DNA of 64,000 nt from an uncultured Gemmataceae bacterium. GTDB lineage: Bacteria; Planctomycetota; Planctomycetia; Gemmatales; Gemmataceae. Made by a program: the position numbers and the translations under genes. Where the stretch lies: the NCBI GenBank assembly GCA_937923405.1, contig CALDUY010000027.1, forward strand, positions 62,001 through 126,000, read 5' to 3'. Of this stretch, positions 9,642-18,492 are shown one piece after another (the stretch's first letter is position 1; each line of letters opens with the position of its first letter). A model generated the notes under the pieces. The model saw nothing but the letters and a program-made list of their open reading frames with translations. It ran no database searches and was not told the DNA's origin.

Positions 9642-11636
9642 TCACTTTTTGGGCGGCACTGTCGAGACGGGCGTGGAGCGGATAATCCAGTCGCGCCCCT
9701 GATGTTTGGTCGTGCCCACCAGAACAGCCTGCTTGGTGCCGGGCGGCAGAAGCACTTTGAACGTTGTCACTTGCCCTTGCACCTTGACGGAGACCAGCTG
9801 CGGGCGCATCGGGTTGCCTTCTACGCTGAGAGCAACTTCCTCGGCGAAGCCGGATACGCTGGTGAGCGTGACTGTCGCGGGCACGGGTTGATCGGCGGGG
9901 ACAGTCGCGCCGTCGAACTGCACGGCCAAGGCAAACGGCGGACGTTCCAACACAGCCACGGCCAGTTGCGTCAGCATTGGTTTGGGCGGCACTGGTAGAT
10001 TGGCCAGCGCTCCCACCACCATGCCGCGCACGTTCACCAAACGCGAGACGGGCTTGCCGGCGATCGTGGCCTGGCCCCGTAGCGCGAAACTCAGCGGACC
10101 GGGCGGCAAGTTCTCGTCCAGCTTCATCAGTAAGGTCGCTGCCGGGAGGTTCGGCTTGGGCGCGCCGGCGGGCAGCGTTACCGTGCCGGTCAAGCCCTTG
10201 GCTCCAATCACGCTCACTTCAATCGGGCCGTCGTAACCGTTGCGTTGCAGAAAGAGGGGAATAGCCACACTTTCGCCCGGCTTGGCCTCCCAACGATCCA
10301 GGTTTACGCCGAGAGTGAAATCCGGCGTGAACGGCGTGAATGTGAGGCGATACACTTCCTCCGGCCCACCCCAAGAGTGCAGATGCTCGACCGCCAGCGT
10401 GTAGTCGCCGTCGGCGGGCACTGTGTAATCGATTCGCGCGCCTTGGGCGGGGTTAGAGGCTGCCACTTGCTCACCTTTGGCGTTCTTCAGTACCAGGTAG
10501 ACCTCGGTCGGCGAGAGATGTTCCAATGTGTGCCCTTCAATGATCCAGCGTTGTCCCTTGGTCGCGGTGAAGACGAAGTGATCGATGTCGCCTTTTGCTT
10601 CCAGTCGAGCGCTGACGGCACCAGGTACGGTGAGGCGGTTGGCTTGTTTGAGGTCGTTGTTCGGCTCCTGTTCCACCTGTTCTTCTAGTTCGGAAAAGTG
10701 CAGCATGACCGGCCAGCCGTGTTGGCCGTTGGGACCTCGCGGTGCTAGTTGGATAGCCTCAATACTTGGATCGGTGGGAGCCTGCACCTCGATGGGTGCG
10801 ACGCCGCCGACCTCGGGGCCGCTGAAACTGACTGCCGCCTTGGTGCCGCGCTTCACAGCAAGTGGAAACGGAGTAGTGGCGAAGGGAAAATCGCCGACCC
10901 GCAAGCGATAATGAAAGTCCGGTCCACCGCGATAGCTGACGTCGCGCACTGCGATGAGATAGTCGCCAGCCTGCTTGAAGACGTAGCTGAGGCGAGCATC
11001 GGTTTGTAGTCCCGGCGCGTCGTTGCTGTGTCCTCCGTTGGGCAGTTCCTTACCGTCGGCGGTCAAAAGCGTGATTTGCGGGTCGAAGGCACTGCCCAGG
11101 CGACGACCGAGAATCTCGACCGACAGTCGCTGATTCTCCTTGACGCTGACTTTGAAATAATCGGTGGCCTCGGCGTCGGCCCGTCCCATTACCACGCAGG
11201 GCAGGTTCAACGGCTGGGCGTCCTTGGGCTGCCGATTGTTCGCCGCCTTGGGCACTTGGGGCAGATCATCCACGCAGAACAACCGGGCATTGGACACCCC
11301 GAACTTGGTCATGAGCCGCAGCGAATGGAAGCCCAACGGAGCGTCGGCGGGAATGTCGAGCTGGACGCGCAGCGTGGTCGGATTCTTGCCGTTGTCGCCG
11401 TCTGTTGGAAAGCTCACCTTGGTCGCAAAGCTCGTCCAAACGCCGACCGGTTCGTTCAGGTTGGTGCCGTTGATCGTCAGGGGCACGGACGTGCCGCGCT
11501 GCCCGCCCAGCGTCGACAACGCCGCGATCGTCGGAGCCTTGGGGTTGGCCTTGCCAGGTGGCATCTGCTGAGCGACGGCGACACTGCCCAGGAGGAGGAC
11601 AAACAACAGCAACGGACTGCGGAGAGAACGACGCAT
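9642..11636 (-). CDS. Secreted protein with pre-peptidase C-terminal (PPC) domains
   Basis: The product has 664 residues, with a signal peptide (MRRSLRSPLLLFVLLLGSVAVAQ). After an IPT/TIG-like stretch (GGQRGTSVPLTINGTNL), two PPC-type beta-sandwich domains can be seen. One begins near residue 130 (NRQPKDAQPLNLPCVVMGRA, DYFKVSVKENQRLSVEI) and one near residue 320 (EQEPNNDLKQANRLTVPG, GDIDHFVFTATKGQRWIIE). A long beta-rich tail follows. No catalytic domain is recognised. Related planctomycete proteins are secreted and often found near proteases or DUF1549/DUF1553 proteins. The function is unknown; binding or stabilising a partner at the cell surface is a guess. Transcribed alone. Confidence 0.75.
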   Translation of the reverse strand: MRRSLRSPLLLFVLLLGSVAVAQQMPPGKANPKAPTIAALSTLGGQRGTSVPLTINGTNLNEPVGVWTSFATKVSFPTDGDNGKNPTTLRVQLDIPADAPLGFHSLRLMTKFGVSNARLFCVDDLPQVPKAANNRQPKDAQPLNLPCVVMGRADAEATDYFKVSVKENQRLSVEILGRRLGSAFDPQITLLTADGKELPNGGHSNDAPGLQTDARLSYVFKQAGDYLIAVRDVSYRGGPDFHYRLRVGDFPFATTPFPLAVKRGTKAAVSFSGPEVGGVAPIEVQAPTDPSIEAIQLAPRGPNGQHGWPVMLHFSELEEQVEQEPNNDLKQANRLTVPGAVSARLEAKGDIDHFVFTATKGQRWIIEGHTLEHLSPTEVYLVLKNAKGEQVAASNPAQGARIDYTVPADGDYTLAVEHLHSWGGPEEVYRLTFTPFTPDFTLGVNLDRWEAKPGESVAIPLFLQRNGYDGPIEVSVIGAKGLTGTVTLPAGAPKPNLPAATLLMKLDENLPPGPLSFALRGQATIAGKPVSRLVNVRGMVVGALANLPVPPKPMLTQLAVAVLERPPFALAVQFDGATVPADQPVPATVTLTSVSGFAEEVALSVEGNPMRPQLVSVKVQGQVTTFKVLLPPGTKQAVLVGTTKHQGRDWIIRSTPVSTVPPKK

Positions 11637-11944
11637 GGTGGGAACAATCCTGGATGCGAAACGGGCGCACGGCGGGTGGTTAATCTGATCTTACTCAGAC
11701 TACCTTAAGATCGAAAAGGGGAGAGGGAAAAAGATGTTCTGGTTTTCTCGGTCGTCTCGGACTTAGTCGGAGAGAACCTTGGGACACTACCCACCCTTTG
11801 GACAAGCGACGAGTTTCGCTAATCCTCTTTTGCTGAGAAGCCGCTATACTAGTCTGAATGCGGTTCGATCTCTCCCATTCCACGATTCGTCGGGAAGATC
11901 GAACTTGCTGCCGACCGTACTCGACTCGGTGAAAGGCCCATTCT
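11637..11944. other. Intergenic region between divergent genes
   Basis: No gene is supported here. The region must contain promoters for the PPC protein (minus) and the GNAT protein (plus). A TATACT hexamer at 11845-11850 could be a -10 element for the plus-strand gene, but I see no matching -35 sequence. Confidence 0.4.
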
Positions 11945-12901
11945 GTGATCGAATATCGAACCTTTCGGAATCCCGATCCGCCCTTGTTGGCCGAAATCTG
12001 GAATGCCAGTCTCGCTAGTCTGCGCGTCGTGCAAATCCAACCGCGTTCGACGAGTATTCTGGAATACTTCACTCTGGCCAAGCCGTACTTTGATCCAGCG
12101 GGGCTGATTCTGGCGTTCGAGGATGAGCGGCCAGTCGGCTTCGTGCATGCGGGATTCGGCCCGGCCGCGGAGGAGGTGTATTGGTGTGGCTACGACGTTG
12201 GCGTCATCTGTGCGCTGGGCGTCACGCCGTCCCATCGTCGCCAGGGCATCGGCGCGGAGTTGCTTCGCCGAGCCGAACACTATCTCCGCGAGAAGGGGGC
12301 CAAGGAGTTACGCGCAGGTCCAGCGCGGCCCAACAATCCGTTCACGTTCGGTCTGTACGGCGGCAGCGACTCGCTGGGGTTTCTCGCCTCCGACGGTCTC
12401 GCTCGACCGTTTTTGGAACGGCACGGCTATCAAATCGAGCAGACAATCGGCGTGTTTCAGCGGGCCTTACAGCGTCCGTACATGCCCAGCGATCCTCGCT
12501 TTATCAGCCTTTCGCCGCGCTTCGAGATTGTCGGCCTGCCTCACAAGCATGCCGGGTTCTACCGCGAGTGCGTGCTGGGACCGGTCGAGGCTGTCGAGTA
12601 TCGCCTACGCGAGAAGCAGAGCGAAGCCGTTGCCGCTCGTGTGGTGCTGTGGGACATGGCGACGTTTGGCTTGGCCTGGGGCGAGACCGTGGTCGGACTG
12701 CTCGACCTGGACGTAGTGCCCGAGCTTCGCCGCCAGGGGTTGGCCAAATTCCTACTCTCGCACGTCCTGATGCATCTGCACCAGCAGACGTTCGACCGTT
12801 TTGAGGCTTGCGTCGATCTGAACAATACCGCTGCTGTCGGGCTGCTGCGCGGGCTACTGTTCGAGCAGATCGAGACGGGCTACGTCTTCCGCAAACAGTA
12901 A
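11945..12901 (+). CDS. Tandem GNAT N-acetyltransferase
   Basis: The product has 318 residues made of two GNAT folds. The N-terminal domain has a clear acetyl-CoA-binding motif A, with ICALGVTPSHRRQGIGAELL (residues about 80-100; RRQGIG is the pyrophosphate loop). The C-terminal domain has a second copy, LDLDVVPELRRQGLAKFLL, followed by a typical beta5/alpha4 end (FEACVDLNNTAAVGLLRGLLF). Both domains keep the R-x-x-G-x-G/A loop, so both may bind acetyl-CoA. The acceptor substrate is not predictable. The GTG start is the first in-frame start and leads straight into the fold. The gene converges with the serine hydrolase with only 10 bases between them. Confidence 0.88.
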   Translation: MIEYRTFRNPDPPLLAEIWNASLASLRVVQIQPRSTSILEYFTLAKPYFDPAGLILAFEDERPVGFVHAGFGPAAEEVYWCGYDVGVICALGVTPSHRRQGIGAELLRRAEHYLREKGAKELRAGPARPNNPFTFGLYGGSDSLGFLASDGLARPFLERHGYQIEQTIGVFQRALQRPYMPSDPRFISLSPRFEIVGLPHKHAGFYRECVLGPVEAVEYRLREKQSEAVAARVVLWDMATFGLAWGETVVGLLDLDVVPELRRQGLAKFLLSHVLMHLHQQTFDRFEACVDLNNTAAVGLLRGLLFEQIETGYVFRKQ

Positions 12902-12911
12902 CGTCACCAAC

Positions 12912-14141
12912 TCATTTCATGCTGAAGGCATGGGCCGTGGCCAAGTGCATCGGCCGCATCAGCACGGCGATCGGCGGAGCCTTTTCGACCGGTTGATTGC
13001 TATTGAGCAGCACCACGAAGGTGACGTGATCGGGCCGACGAACCATCATCGCCGCGCTGCCCTCGATCGCTCCGTCGTGCCAGAAGGCAAGATCCTTGCC
13101 GATCGGCTGCACAGACCAACCCTTGGCGTACCAGCTTTCTTTCTTGGGATCCTCGCCTTCGGGACGGGCAAACATCGACTCGATTGACTTCTCGCTGAGT
13201 AATTTACTCAATTTTGGATCGTCAAAATCATTAATGAAGCGCAACAGGTCCGAGGCGGTGGCCAGCCAGCCGGCGTGGGAGTCCATCGCTTCCAGGCAAA
13301 AGCCGCCATAGGGGGCCGGCGTTGACTTGCCCAGGCTCGTGCCGACGACGGCGGGCACTTTCCGCTCGGAGTAGTAGCGCACCTCGTTGGCGGCGCGATG
13401 GGTCCACAGGGTTCGGCCCAGTCGCATGCTTTTGATGCCCAACGGCGCGAAGATATGCTTGCGAACGTAAGCCTCGTAGCTAGTCCGACTGACTTTCTCG
13501 ATGACGCGACCTAGCAGGCAGTAGCCGAAGTTGCAGTAGGCATAACGAGTCCCAGGGTCGAAGTCGAACGGCTGGCGGAGCATGTACTGGATGATCGCGT
13601 TAGGCATCGCCGGATGACTGCCGCCGACCTCCTTGACAATGATCGGCGAGAGGAACATCGGATCGCCGCTCTCCTTGAAATCCCAGCCCGCACGATGTTC
13701 CAGCAGATGGCGGATCGTCACCTTGCGCCAGCGTTCGTCGAACTCGCGCGAGGGCGGTATCAGGCCCAACACGCTCATCACCCGATCGTCGAGTTGAAGC
13801 TTGCCCTGCTCAACGAGCTGAAGAATGGCGACAGCGGTGATCGGTTTGGAGAGACTGGAGATCCGAAATAGGGATTCGGGTTGGACGACCTGCTTGGCTT
13901 CCCGGTTGGCGTAGCCGTAGCCCCGGGCATAGACCTGCTTGCCGTGATGCCCTACCGCCAGCGAGGCACCACCGGGATAGTCGTACTTGTCAAAAAAGGT
14001 GGTCAACAGCACATCGTAGCGCTGGTACTTGGGATTAGCCGTACCACTGATCGGGATGTTGTCTTTGACGGTCAGTTCGTCGGACAACACCGCGGAGATG
14101 GCCAGGGAGGCGACGACAAGCCCTGCGAGCAGCCGTCTCAT
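12912..14141 (-). CDS. Secreted serine hydrolase of the beta-lactamase/class C family
   Basis: The product has 409 residues, with an N-terminal signal peptide (MRRLLAGLVVASLAISAVLS). The catalytic S-x-x-K is S96-L-S-K99 in RISSLSKPIT. The second motif is Y-C-N in YAYCNFGYCLLG. A KTG-like third motif is replaced by HDG near the C-terminus (AFWHDGAIEG), as is usual in class C-like esterases and D-aminopeptidases rather than true beta-lactamases. It probably hydrolyses an ester or peptide outside the cytoplasm. The start overlaps by 4 bases (ATGA) the stop of the small acidic-tail protein upstream, suggesting coupled translation. Confidence 0.88.
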   Translation of the reverse strand: MRRLLAGLVVASLAISAVLSDELTVKDNIPISGTANPKYQRYDVLLTTFFDKYDYPGGASLAVGHHGKQVYARGYGYANREAKQVVQPESLFRISSLSKPITAVAILQLVEQGKLQLDDRVMSVLGLIPPSREFDERWRKVTIRHLLEHRAGWDFKESGDPMFLSPIIVKEVGGSHPAMPNAIIQYMLRQPFDFDPGTRYAYCNFGYCLLGRVIEKVSRTSYEAYVRKHIFAPLGIKSMRLGRTLWTHRAANEVRYYSERKVPAVVGTSLGKSTPAPYGGFCLEAMDSHAGWLATASDLLRFINDFDDPKLSKLLSEKSIESMFARPEGEDPKKESWYAKGWSVQPIGKDLAFWHDGAIEGSAAMMVRRPDHVTFVVLLNSNQPVEKAPPIAVLMRPMHLATAHAFSMK

Positions 14142-14407
14142 TTGCCCTTCTCGTCTGGTTGGCGACGGGGCCGCTCTTCTTCCTCGTCCTCGTCTTCCTC
14201 GAAGGTCTCTCGGGCCAGATGATGGGCCAGGACCATGCCAGCCTGTAGATTCAGTAAGGCGGCGAATGTTTGTTCCTGCTGGCGCGAAAACACGCCATCG
14301 GAGAGTTGTTCCTGTTCGCGGGAGGGTGCGGGATGTTCCGCTGAGACCTGTGCCTCCAAAATGCGTGGTTCGACTTGATGGGGCAGAACAATCGGTTCAT
14401 CAGCCAT
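14138..14407 (-). CDS. Small hypothetical protein with acidic/basic tail
   Basis: The product has 89 residues and no recognised domain. The N-terminal half is rich in Glu, Gln and Pro. The middle (FAALLNLQAGMVLAHHLARE) could form a helix. The C-terminus is a run of acidic residues (EEDEDEEEE) followed by a basic RPRR segment. The start at 14407 was preferred over the in-frame ATG at 14542 because that longer version reads through the 14513-14540 hairpin and has no family-like sequence. It is coupled to the serine hydrolase gene by an ATGA overlap. No function can be proposed. Confidence 0.6.
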   Translation of the reverse strand: MADEPIVLPHQVEPRILEAQVSAEHPAPSREQEQLSDGVFSRQQEQTFAALLNLQAGMVLAHHLARETFEEDEDEEEERPRRQPDEKGK

Positions 14408-14512
14408 GTTCGATCTCGCCTGCGGATTGAGAGGAAATTGGATCGATTGGGTAGCCGGCTTTAGTATACAACCCTTGGCCAGAGGGTTTCCAGGCGGATC
14501 TAGCACGACCAC

Positions 14513-14540
14513 GCCGAGACGCTGAGAACAGCGTCTCGGC
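14513..14540. repeat. Palindromic hairpin repeat (GCCGAGACGCT type)
   Basis: An 11-bp perfect inverted repeat, GCCGAGACGCT / AGCGTCTCGGC, with a 6-base loop (GAGAAC). It sits between efp and the small-protein gene and may end the efp transcript, though no T-run follows. Its form (perfect GC-rich palindrome in an intergenic gap) matches the other dispersed palindromes in this window. Confidence 0.7.
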
Positions 14541-14569
14541 ACAAAGGAACGTACTAAGTCGTTGGTTCT

Positions 14570-15139
14570 CTACTTGGCGCGACCGAGATACTTACTTTCG
14601 CGTGTGTCGACTGAGACCACGTCGCCAATAGCGATGTGGGGCGGAACCGTGATCTTCAGCCCGGTTTCTAGAGTAGCTGGTTTGTACTGGGCCGCTGCTG
14701 TCGCTCCTTTCAGGGCAGGATCGGTTTCGACCACTTTCAGATCGACCTGAGCAGGTAGATCGATGCTCAGCGGATTACCTTCGTAGAAGGTCACATGACA
14801 GGTGTTGTTCTCTTTCAGATACAGCGGTAGATCCCCGACCATATCTGGAGCTAAGGTCACCTGCTCGTAAGTTTCCTTGTCCATGAAGACGTAACCGTCT
14901 GAGTCTTTGTAGAGATATTCCATCTCGCGTTTGTCGAGATAGGCCTGCTCCACCTTGTTTTCCGGGTGGACACGCTGCTCGTTGACAAAGCCGGTCTTCA
15001 AGTTCTTCAGCTTCAGCGTCAGCTTGGACGGCAAATTGCCAGGCGTTCGCAGTTCACGGTCCACGCAGTAGTACAGCATGCCGTCATCCATCTTGATGAC
15101 CATGCCTTTGCGTACTTCGCTAAACAGAATCGAAGCCAC
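14570..15139 (-). CDS. efp: Translation elongation factor P
   Basis: The product has 189 residues and aligns along its whole length with EF-P (KOW-like N-domain, central OB domain, C-terminal OB domain ending TVPPHIAIGDVVSVDTRESKYLGRAK). EF-P binds between the ribosomal P and E sites and relieves stalling at polyproline. The start is the GTG at 15139: it gives the usual short N-terminus (V/M-ASILFSEVRKGMVIK) and has a GGGAGAG ribosome-binding site. The longer frame from 15193 is not needed. The domain I loop tip reads TPGNLPSK, so the residue equivalent to modified Lys34 of E. coli (PGKGQ) is Asn. No modification enzyme gene is present in the window. Confidence 0.96.
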   Translation of the reverse strand: MASILFSEVRKGMVIKMDDGMLYYCVDRELRTPGNLPSKLTLKLKNLKTGFVNEQRVHPENKVEQAYLDKREMEYLYKDSDGYVFMDKETYEQVTLAPDMVGDLPLYLKENNTCHVTFYEGNPLSIDLPAQVDLKVVETDPALKGATAAAQYKPATLETGLKITVPPHIAIGDVVSVDTRESKYLGRAK

Positions 15140-15292
15140 AAATCTCTCCCGATGTCGAATCTCGCCGTCAGTCCCCGAACACCGGGTCTGCAATGCGGCA
15201 TTCAGGGATCGTAGAAACTGGCCTTGCGACGTGTCAATCCCTCTCTTGCACAGAGCAACTAATAGTCAATCTAGCTCAAACAAGGCGATCGA

Positions 15293-16462
15293 TCAGTTGG
15301 CCGACTGAAGTAAGGTGAACATCAGAGTAATAGCCGTCAATCCTAGCGCGAGGAACAAAGGGATCCGCATCGCGGCCTGAATCGATTGCCGTTTCGCGCT
15401 GAAATGGACCAACGGGGAAAGTACCAAACTGCCAACTGAGCCAAACAGATAGATCAACCCGAAAATGCTGCCTTGCGGCTCCATACTATGCTCGCGATCG
15501 AAGAGCAGTCCCAGGAGCATAGGATATAACGGTCCCATGAACACGCCCAGCAGAATCAACCCGAAGAAGGCGAAATCGTAGCGCGTTGTTCCAGACATGT
15601 TGCCCAACACGACCGCGGAAAACAGCGCCGGAACGACCAGAAACCAGCCCAAAAACGTGTGTTGGTTGTACAGGCCGCTCAGATGCAAAACAACAGCGAA
15701 AACGAACCGCGAACCGATCATGGCGATCCAAAAGGCGGCCAGCCAGCGGGATTGCTTGTCGCCCTGGCCGAGGTTCGTCAAATAGGTCACGGTCCAGACG
15801 GTCACGAACGCTTCTAACGGTGCGTAAACGAAGAAGACTAAACCAGCCAGAATGACTCGACGATCGATCAGGTGCAAGGGGAATTGGTCTAGGTTGGGAC
15901 GATCGGGAAAATTTAGGGAATCCGGAATCCACGCCAATAGCGCGGGCATCAGCAAAAACAGCGAGAACAATCCCATGGTTCGCCGAAATCCGATGCTGTG
16001 CAGGAGGACGTCGAGCAGGGGAAGCGTGACCAGACCTCCCAAAGCTATGAAGACCATTCCCAACTGAAAGGAGGCGGCAATCTCAGAATTGCCGAACAGT
16101 CCTTTGGTCAGTTGAATCATGGTGCTGACGTACAACGCGCTGGCCCCCACAGCCGCAATCGTCACCATGACAAGAGTTCGACGGTAGGGCAGGCCAAAGC
16201 TCATCGCTAAAAATGAAGCGAACAACAGCAGCGAACCGGTCAAGAGCATCGGCCGCACTCCCCAGCGATCGACGAGCAATCCGGCCAGTAGGATCATTGG
16301 AATCAACAGGAGATTGAGCGTTGTCAACAGCGCGCGAATTTGAGAGTCGGCCCGGTCAGGCAGATGGGCCAGCGCTAATTTGACCGAGCCAAGCAGGGCC
16401 ATGACCATGCCGACCGCAAGGCAGGCGGACACGGTTAACGCGGTGATGGCCAGATATTCCAT
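15293..16462 (-). CDS. Major facilitator superfamily (MFS) transporter
   Basis: The product has 389 residues and is almost entirely hydrophobic, with about 12 predicted membrane helices. The MFS motif A is visible between helices 2 and 3 (LLAGLLVDRWGVRPMLLTG; G-x-x-x-D-R-x-G-x-R). The helices after the central loop (about residues 190-210) form the second half, ending in a short cytoplasmic tail. The size and layout fit a single-component proton-linked carrier. The substrate is unknown. It is a stand-alone gene, divergent from the ECF sigma factor gene. Confidence 0.9.
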   Translation of the reverse strand: MEYLAITALTVSACLAVGMVMALLGSVKLALAHLPDRADSQIRALLTTLNLLLIPMILLAGLLVDRWGVRPMLLTGSLLLFASFLAMSFGLPYRRTLVMVTIAAVGASALYVSTMIQLTKGLFGNSEIAASFQLGMVFIALGGLVTLPLLDVLLHSIGFRRTMGLFSLFLLMPALLAWIPDSLNFPDRPNLDQFPLHLIDRRVILAGLVFFVYAPLEAFVTVWTVTYLTNLGQGDKQSRWLAAFWIAMIGSRFVFAVVLHLSGLYNQHTFLGWFLVVPALFSAVVLGNMSGTTRYDFAFFGLILLGVFMGPLYPMLLGLLFDREHSMEPQGSIFGLIYLFGSVGSLVLSPLVHFSAKRQSIQAAMRIPLFLALGLTAITLMFTLLQSAN

Positions 16463-16620
16463 GCTGTCTCCCTAGACAAGCCCAGCGATCCGCTACTCTA
16501 CCAACGTAGGAGGCGGACCCTCTTTTGGGTACTTCGTCCACACGGAATCTGGCTTTACGACTTCGCCGACAAGTGCCAGAATCACCTTGCAACGGTTTAC
16601 TTCCTGGGAGCTAGGCTGCC

Positions 16621-17208
16621 ATGACTGCCGATGGTTCGGTCACTACCTGGATCCGCGCGATTAGCTCGGGCAATGATGAAGTCGCTCAGAATCTTTGGGA
16701 ACGTTACTTTCAGCGCATGGTCGAGCTGGCTCGCAACAAACTGCGAGCCTCGGTCAGTCGTGCCGCCGACGAGGAAGACGTCGCGCTGTCGGCCTTTCAC
16801 AGTTTCTGCCAGGCCGCTGCTGAGAATCGCTTCCCACGGCTGGCCAATCGCGATGATCTCTGGCAGGTACTGGTCATGTTGACGGCGCGCAAAGCGCTCG
16901 ATCAGCGCAAGTACGACCTGCGTAAAAAACGCTCCGATGCCTCGACCAAGTCGCTAGACGATGCGGCGTTAGAGTCGGTGATCGGCTCCGATCCAGACCC
17001 GGCCTTTGCCGCTATGGTGGCTGACCAGTTCCGCAGTTTGCTCGACCGACTCGACGATGCTGAGTTGAAGCTCATCGCGCTACGCAAACTGGAAGGCAAC
17101 ACCAACGACGAGATCGCTGCTGAGCTGAACTGTACGGTTCGCACGGTCGGTCGGCGACTGGCATTGATTCGCGATCTCTGGGAGGGGGCCGACGACTCCA
17201 CCGAGTAA
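16621..17208 (+). CDS. ECF-family RNA polymerase sigma factor
   Basis: The product has 195 residues. The N-terminal region 2 contains helices ending AADEEDVALSAFHSFCQ and the DLWQVLVMLTARKALDQRK segment (DNA-melting/-10 recognition). A variable linker follows, then region 4 with a helix-turn-helix (LRKLEGNTNDEIAAELNCTV then RTVGRRLALIRDLWEG). It belongs to the planctomycete-rich PF07638-like ECF group, whose members usually lack a classical anti-sigma gene next door and often pair with Ser/Thr kinases elsewhere. None is adjacent here. The start ATG fits the usual N-terminus. It probably controls its own small regulon; targets are unknown. Confidence 0.9.
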   Translation: MTADGSVTTWIRAISSGNDEVAQNLWERYFQRMVELARNKLRASVSRAADEEDVALSAFHSFCQAAAENRFPRLANRDDLWQVLVMLTARKALDQRKYDLRKKRSDASTKSLDDAALESVIGSDPDPAFAAMVADQFRSLLDRLDDAELKLIALRKLEGNTNDEIAAELNCTVRTVGRRLALIRDLWEGADDSTE

Positions 17209-17235
17209 TGGCGATCTAGAGCGCTCTGCGAAAGA

Positions 17236-17323
17236 TCGCAGGCTAAAGCCTGCGACTACCAGTTCCGATTTTGGTAGCCGTAGGCTGAAGCCTGCGAAAA
17301 CAGCCGCAGGCTTTAGCCTGCGA
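17236..17323. repeat. Cluster of three palindromic REP-like units
   Basis: Three copies of a near-palindrome lie within 90 bases: TCGCAGGCTAAAGCCTGCGA at 17236-17255, CCGTAGGCTGAAGCCTGCGA at 17278-17297 and CGCAGGCTTTAGCCTGCGA at 17305-17323. Each can fold on itself, and the outer two can pair with each other. They lie just after the ECF sigma gene and may end its transcript or be short non-autonomous elements. Confidence 0.85.
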
Positions 17324-17382
17324 CAGGGCTTCTCTTGCTTCCCCCATCCACGATCGAGCGAACGTATATACAATCGCTCCGA

Positions 17383-17679
17383 ATGGGAAGACGTGATTTG
17401 GTAGGATGGTTGATGAGGAGATCAGGCTTGACCACTCCCTCTTGGCTGGCGCAGCGTGGTGGTGAACTTCGTTTGAGTAAGGATGGACACGCGGCAAGTG
17501 TCTACTTCGCCGGACAGTTGCAGTATCTCTTGGTGCCGATCCCGGCTAAGGGGCGGTTTGCCTGTCGCGTGACCGAGACGATCAACGGTCGACGACTAGA
17601 CGGCGAGCAGACCTACCCTAGTGCCGAACAGGCGCTCCAGGGCGGACTAGAGCAGCTCCGTCAGGCTCTGGGGTGGTGA
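17383..17679 (+). CDS. Hypothetical protein, 98 residues
   Basis: No family was recognised. The sequence has a short basic N-terminus, then beta-strand-like segments (AASVYFAGQLQYLLVPI, RFACRVTETINGRRLDG) and a C-terminal helix (SAEQALQGGLEQLRQAL), compatible with a small alpha/beta fold. The start ATG at 17383 was chosen over 17335 because translation from 17335 would cover an AT-rich promoter-like stretch (GTATATACAAT at 17364-17374). It converges on the zinc-ribbon gene with 1 base between stops. Real gene likely, since codon use and GC-rich third positions match the neighbours. Confidence 0.6.
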   Translation: MGRRDLVGWLMRRSGLTTPSWLAQRGGELRLSKDGHAASVYFAGQLQYLLVPIPAKGRFACRVTETINGRRLDGEQTYPSAEQALQGGLEQLRQALGW

Positions 17680-17680
17680 T

Positions 17681-18409
17681 TCACTTGACGTTGCTCTCCA
17701 TCTTGAGTTCGATCTCGGGTGGTTTGGGATTCAGGATCAAACGATTGATGGCAAACCGTCCCGTTTTGTAGACGATGAACAATCCGATGGCCACTCCGTA
17801 TACCTTCATGCCGACATGGCCGAGAAAGCTGTACCAGACGTCACCGAAGTATTCCTCGTTGATCGTAACGCACATCCAGATGGTTGCCCCAATGGTAGCC
17901 AGAGCAATAAGAGCACAGAGGATACCGGGCAGTAACCAAAGGAAGATGTCGAATCCAGTGATGTGCTGTACCTTGCGCGTACGCGCTTTCTCTCGACTGA
18001 CCGTGTCGTAGCCGCAGTGGAGGCAGATGCGATCGTCTTCGCCAATGGCGTTGGCACAATCCGGACAACGCCGACCGAGATACTCGTCAACAAGGCCGAA
18101 GGGAGTGTTGTCCGGAGTAAACGGATCGCTATTAGCTGTATTTTTTGCCTTGGCCGGAGCTTTTGCGGAAGTCTTGGCCGGAGCCTTCGCTTTGACCTTA
18201 TCGGGCGGAGCCGGTCGCGTTGGCTTGGCCTTGTTCGACTTCACTGGTCGCACTTCCTCGACGACTTCAATCTCCTCTTCGTCGACTTCCACAAGGGCGA
18301 TAAAGGTGGCATCGCAGGCACTGCAGCGCACCTTCTTGCCTTCGGCCTGGCTGGGTACTTTTAGCAGCTTTTCACATTCTGGACAAATGATGGTTATGGT
18401 GCTTGCCAT
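17681..18409 (-). CDS. MJ0042-type zinc-ribbon membrane protein
   Basis: The product has 242 residues. The N-terminus is an MJ0042-like zinc finger (CPECEKLLKVPSQAEGKKVR then CSACDATF, two CxxC knuckles). Next comes an Ala/Lys/Pro-rich linker (about 60-95), then a second zinc ribbon (CPDCANAIG then CLHCGYD, about 125-148), and two hydrophobic helices (about 160-185 and 200-222). The two zinc ribbons would face the cytoplasm, with the two helices anchoring the protein. Such proteins are very common in planctomycetes and are functionally uncharacterised. Single gene. Confidence 0.8.
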   Translation of the reverse strand: MASTITIICPECEKLLKVPSQAEGKKVRCSACDATFIALVEVDEEEIEVVEEVRPVKSNKAKPTRPAPPDKVKAKAPAKTSAKAPAKAKNTANSDPFTPDNTPFGLVDEYLGRRCPDCANAIGEDDRICLHCGYDTVSREKARTRKVQHITGFDIFLWLLPGILCALIALATIGATIWMCVTINEEYFGDVWYSFLGHVGMKVYGVAIGLFIVYKTGRFAINRLILNPKPPEIELKMESNVK

Positions 18410-18492
18410 ACACTCTGCTCGCTTATCGAGAGATGGTCCCTTCGTTATCTCTTCAAGATACGCCTTCGACTAGGGAAGATGCAAGCATCTAG

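Noticed and set aside
12912-14141. True beta-lactamase (antibiotic resistance gene)
   Set aside because: The S-x-x-K and Y-x-N motifs are present, but the KTG motif is replaced and the sequence resembles secreted esterase/peptidase-type members, so resistance is not supported.
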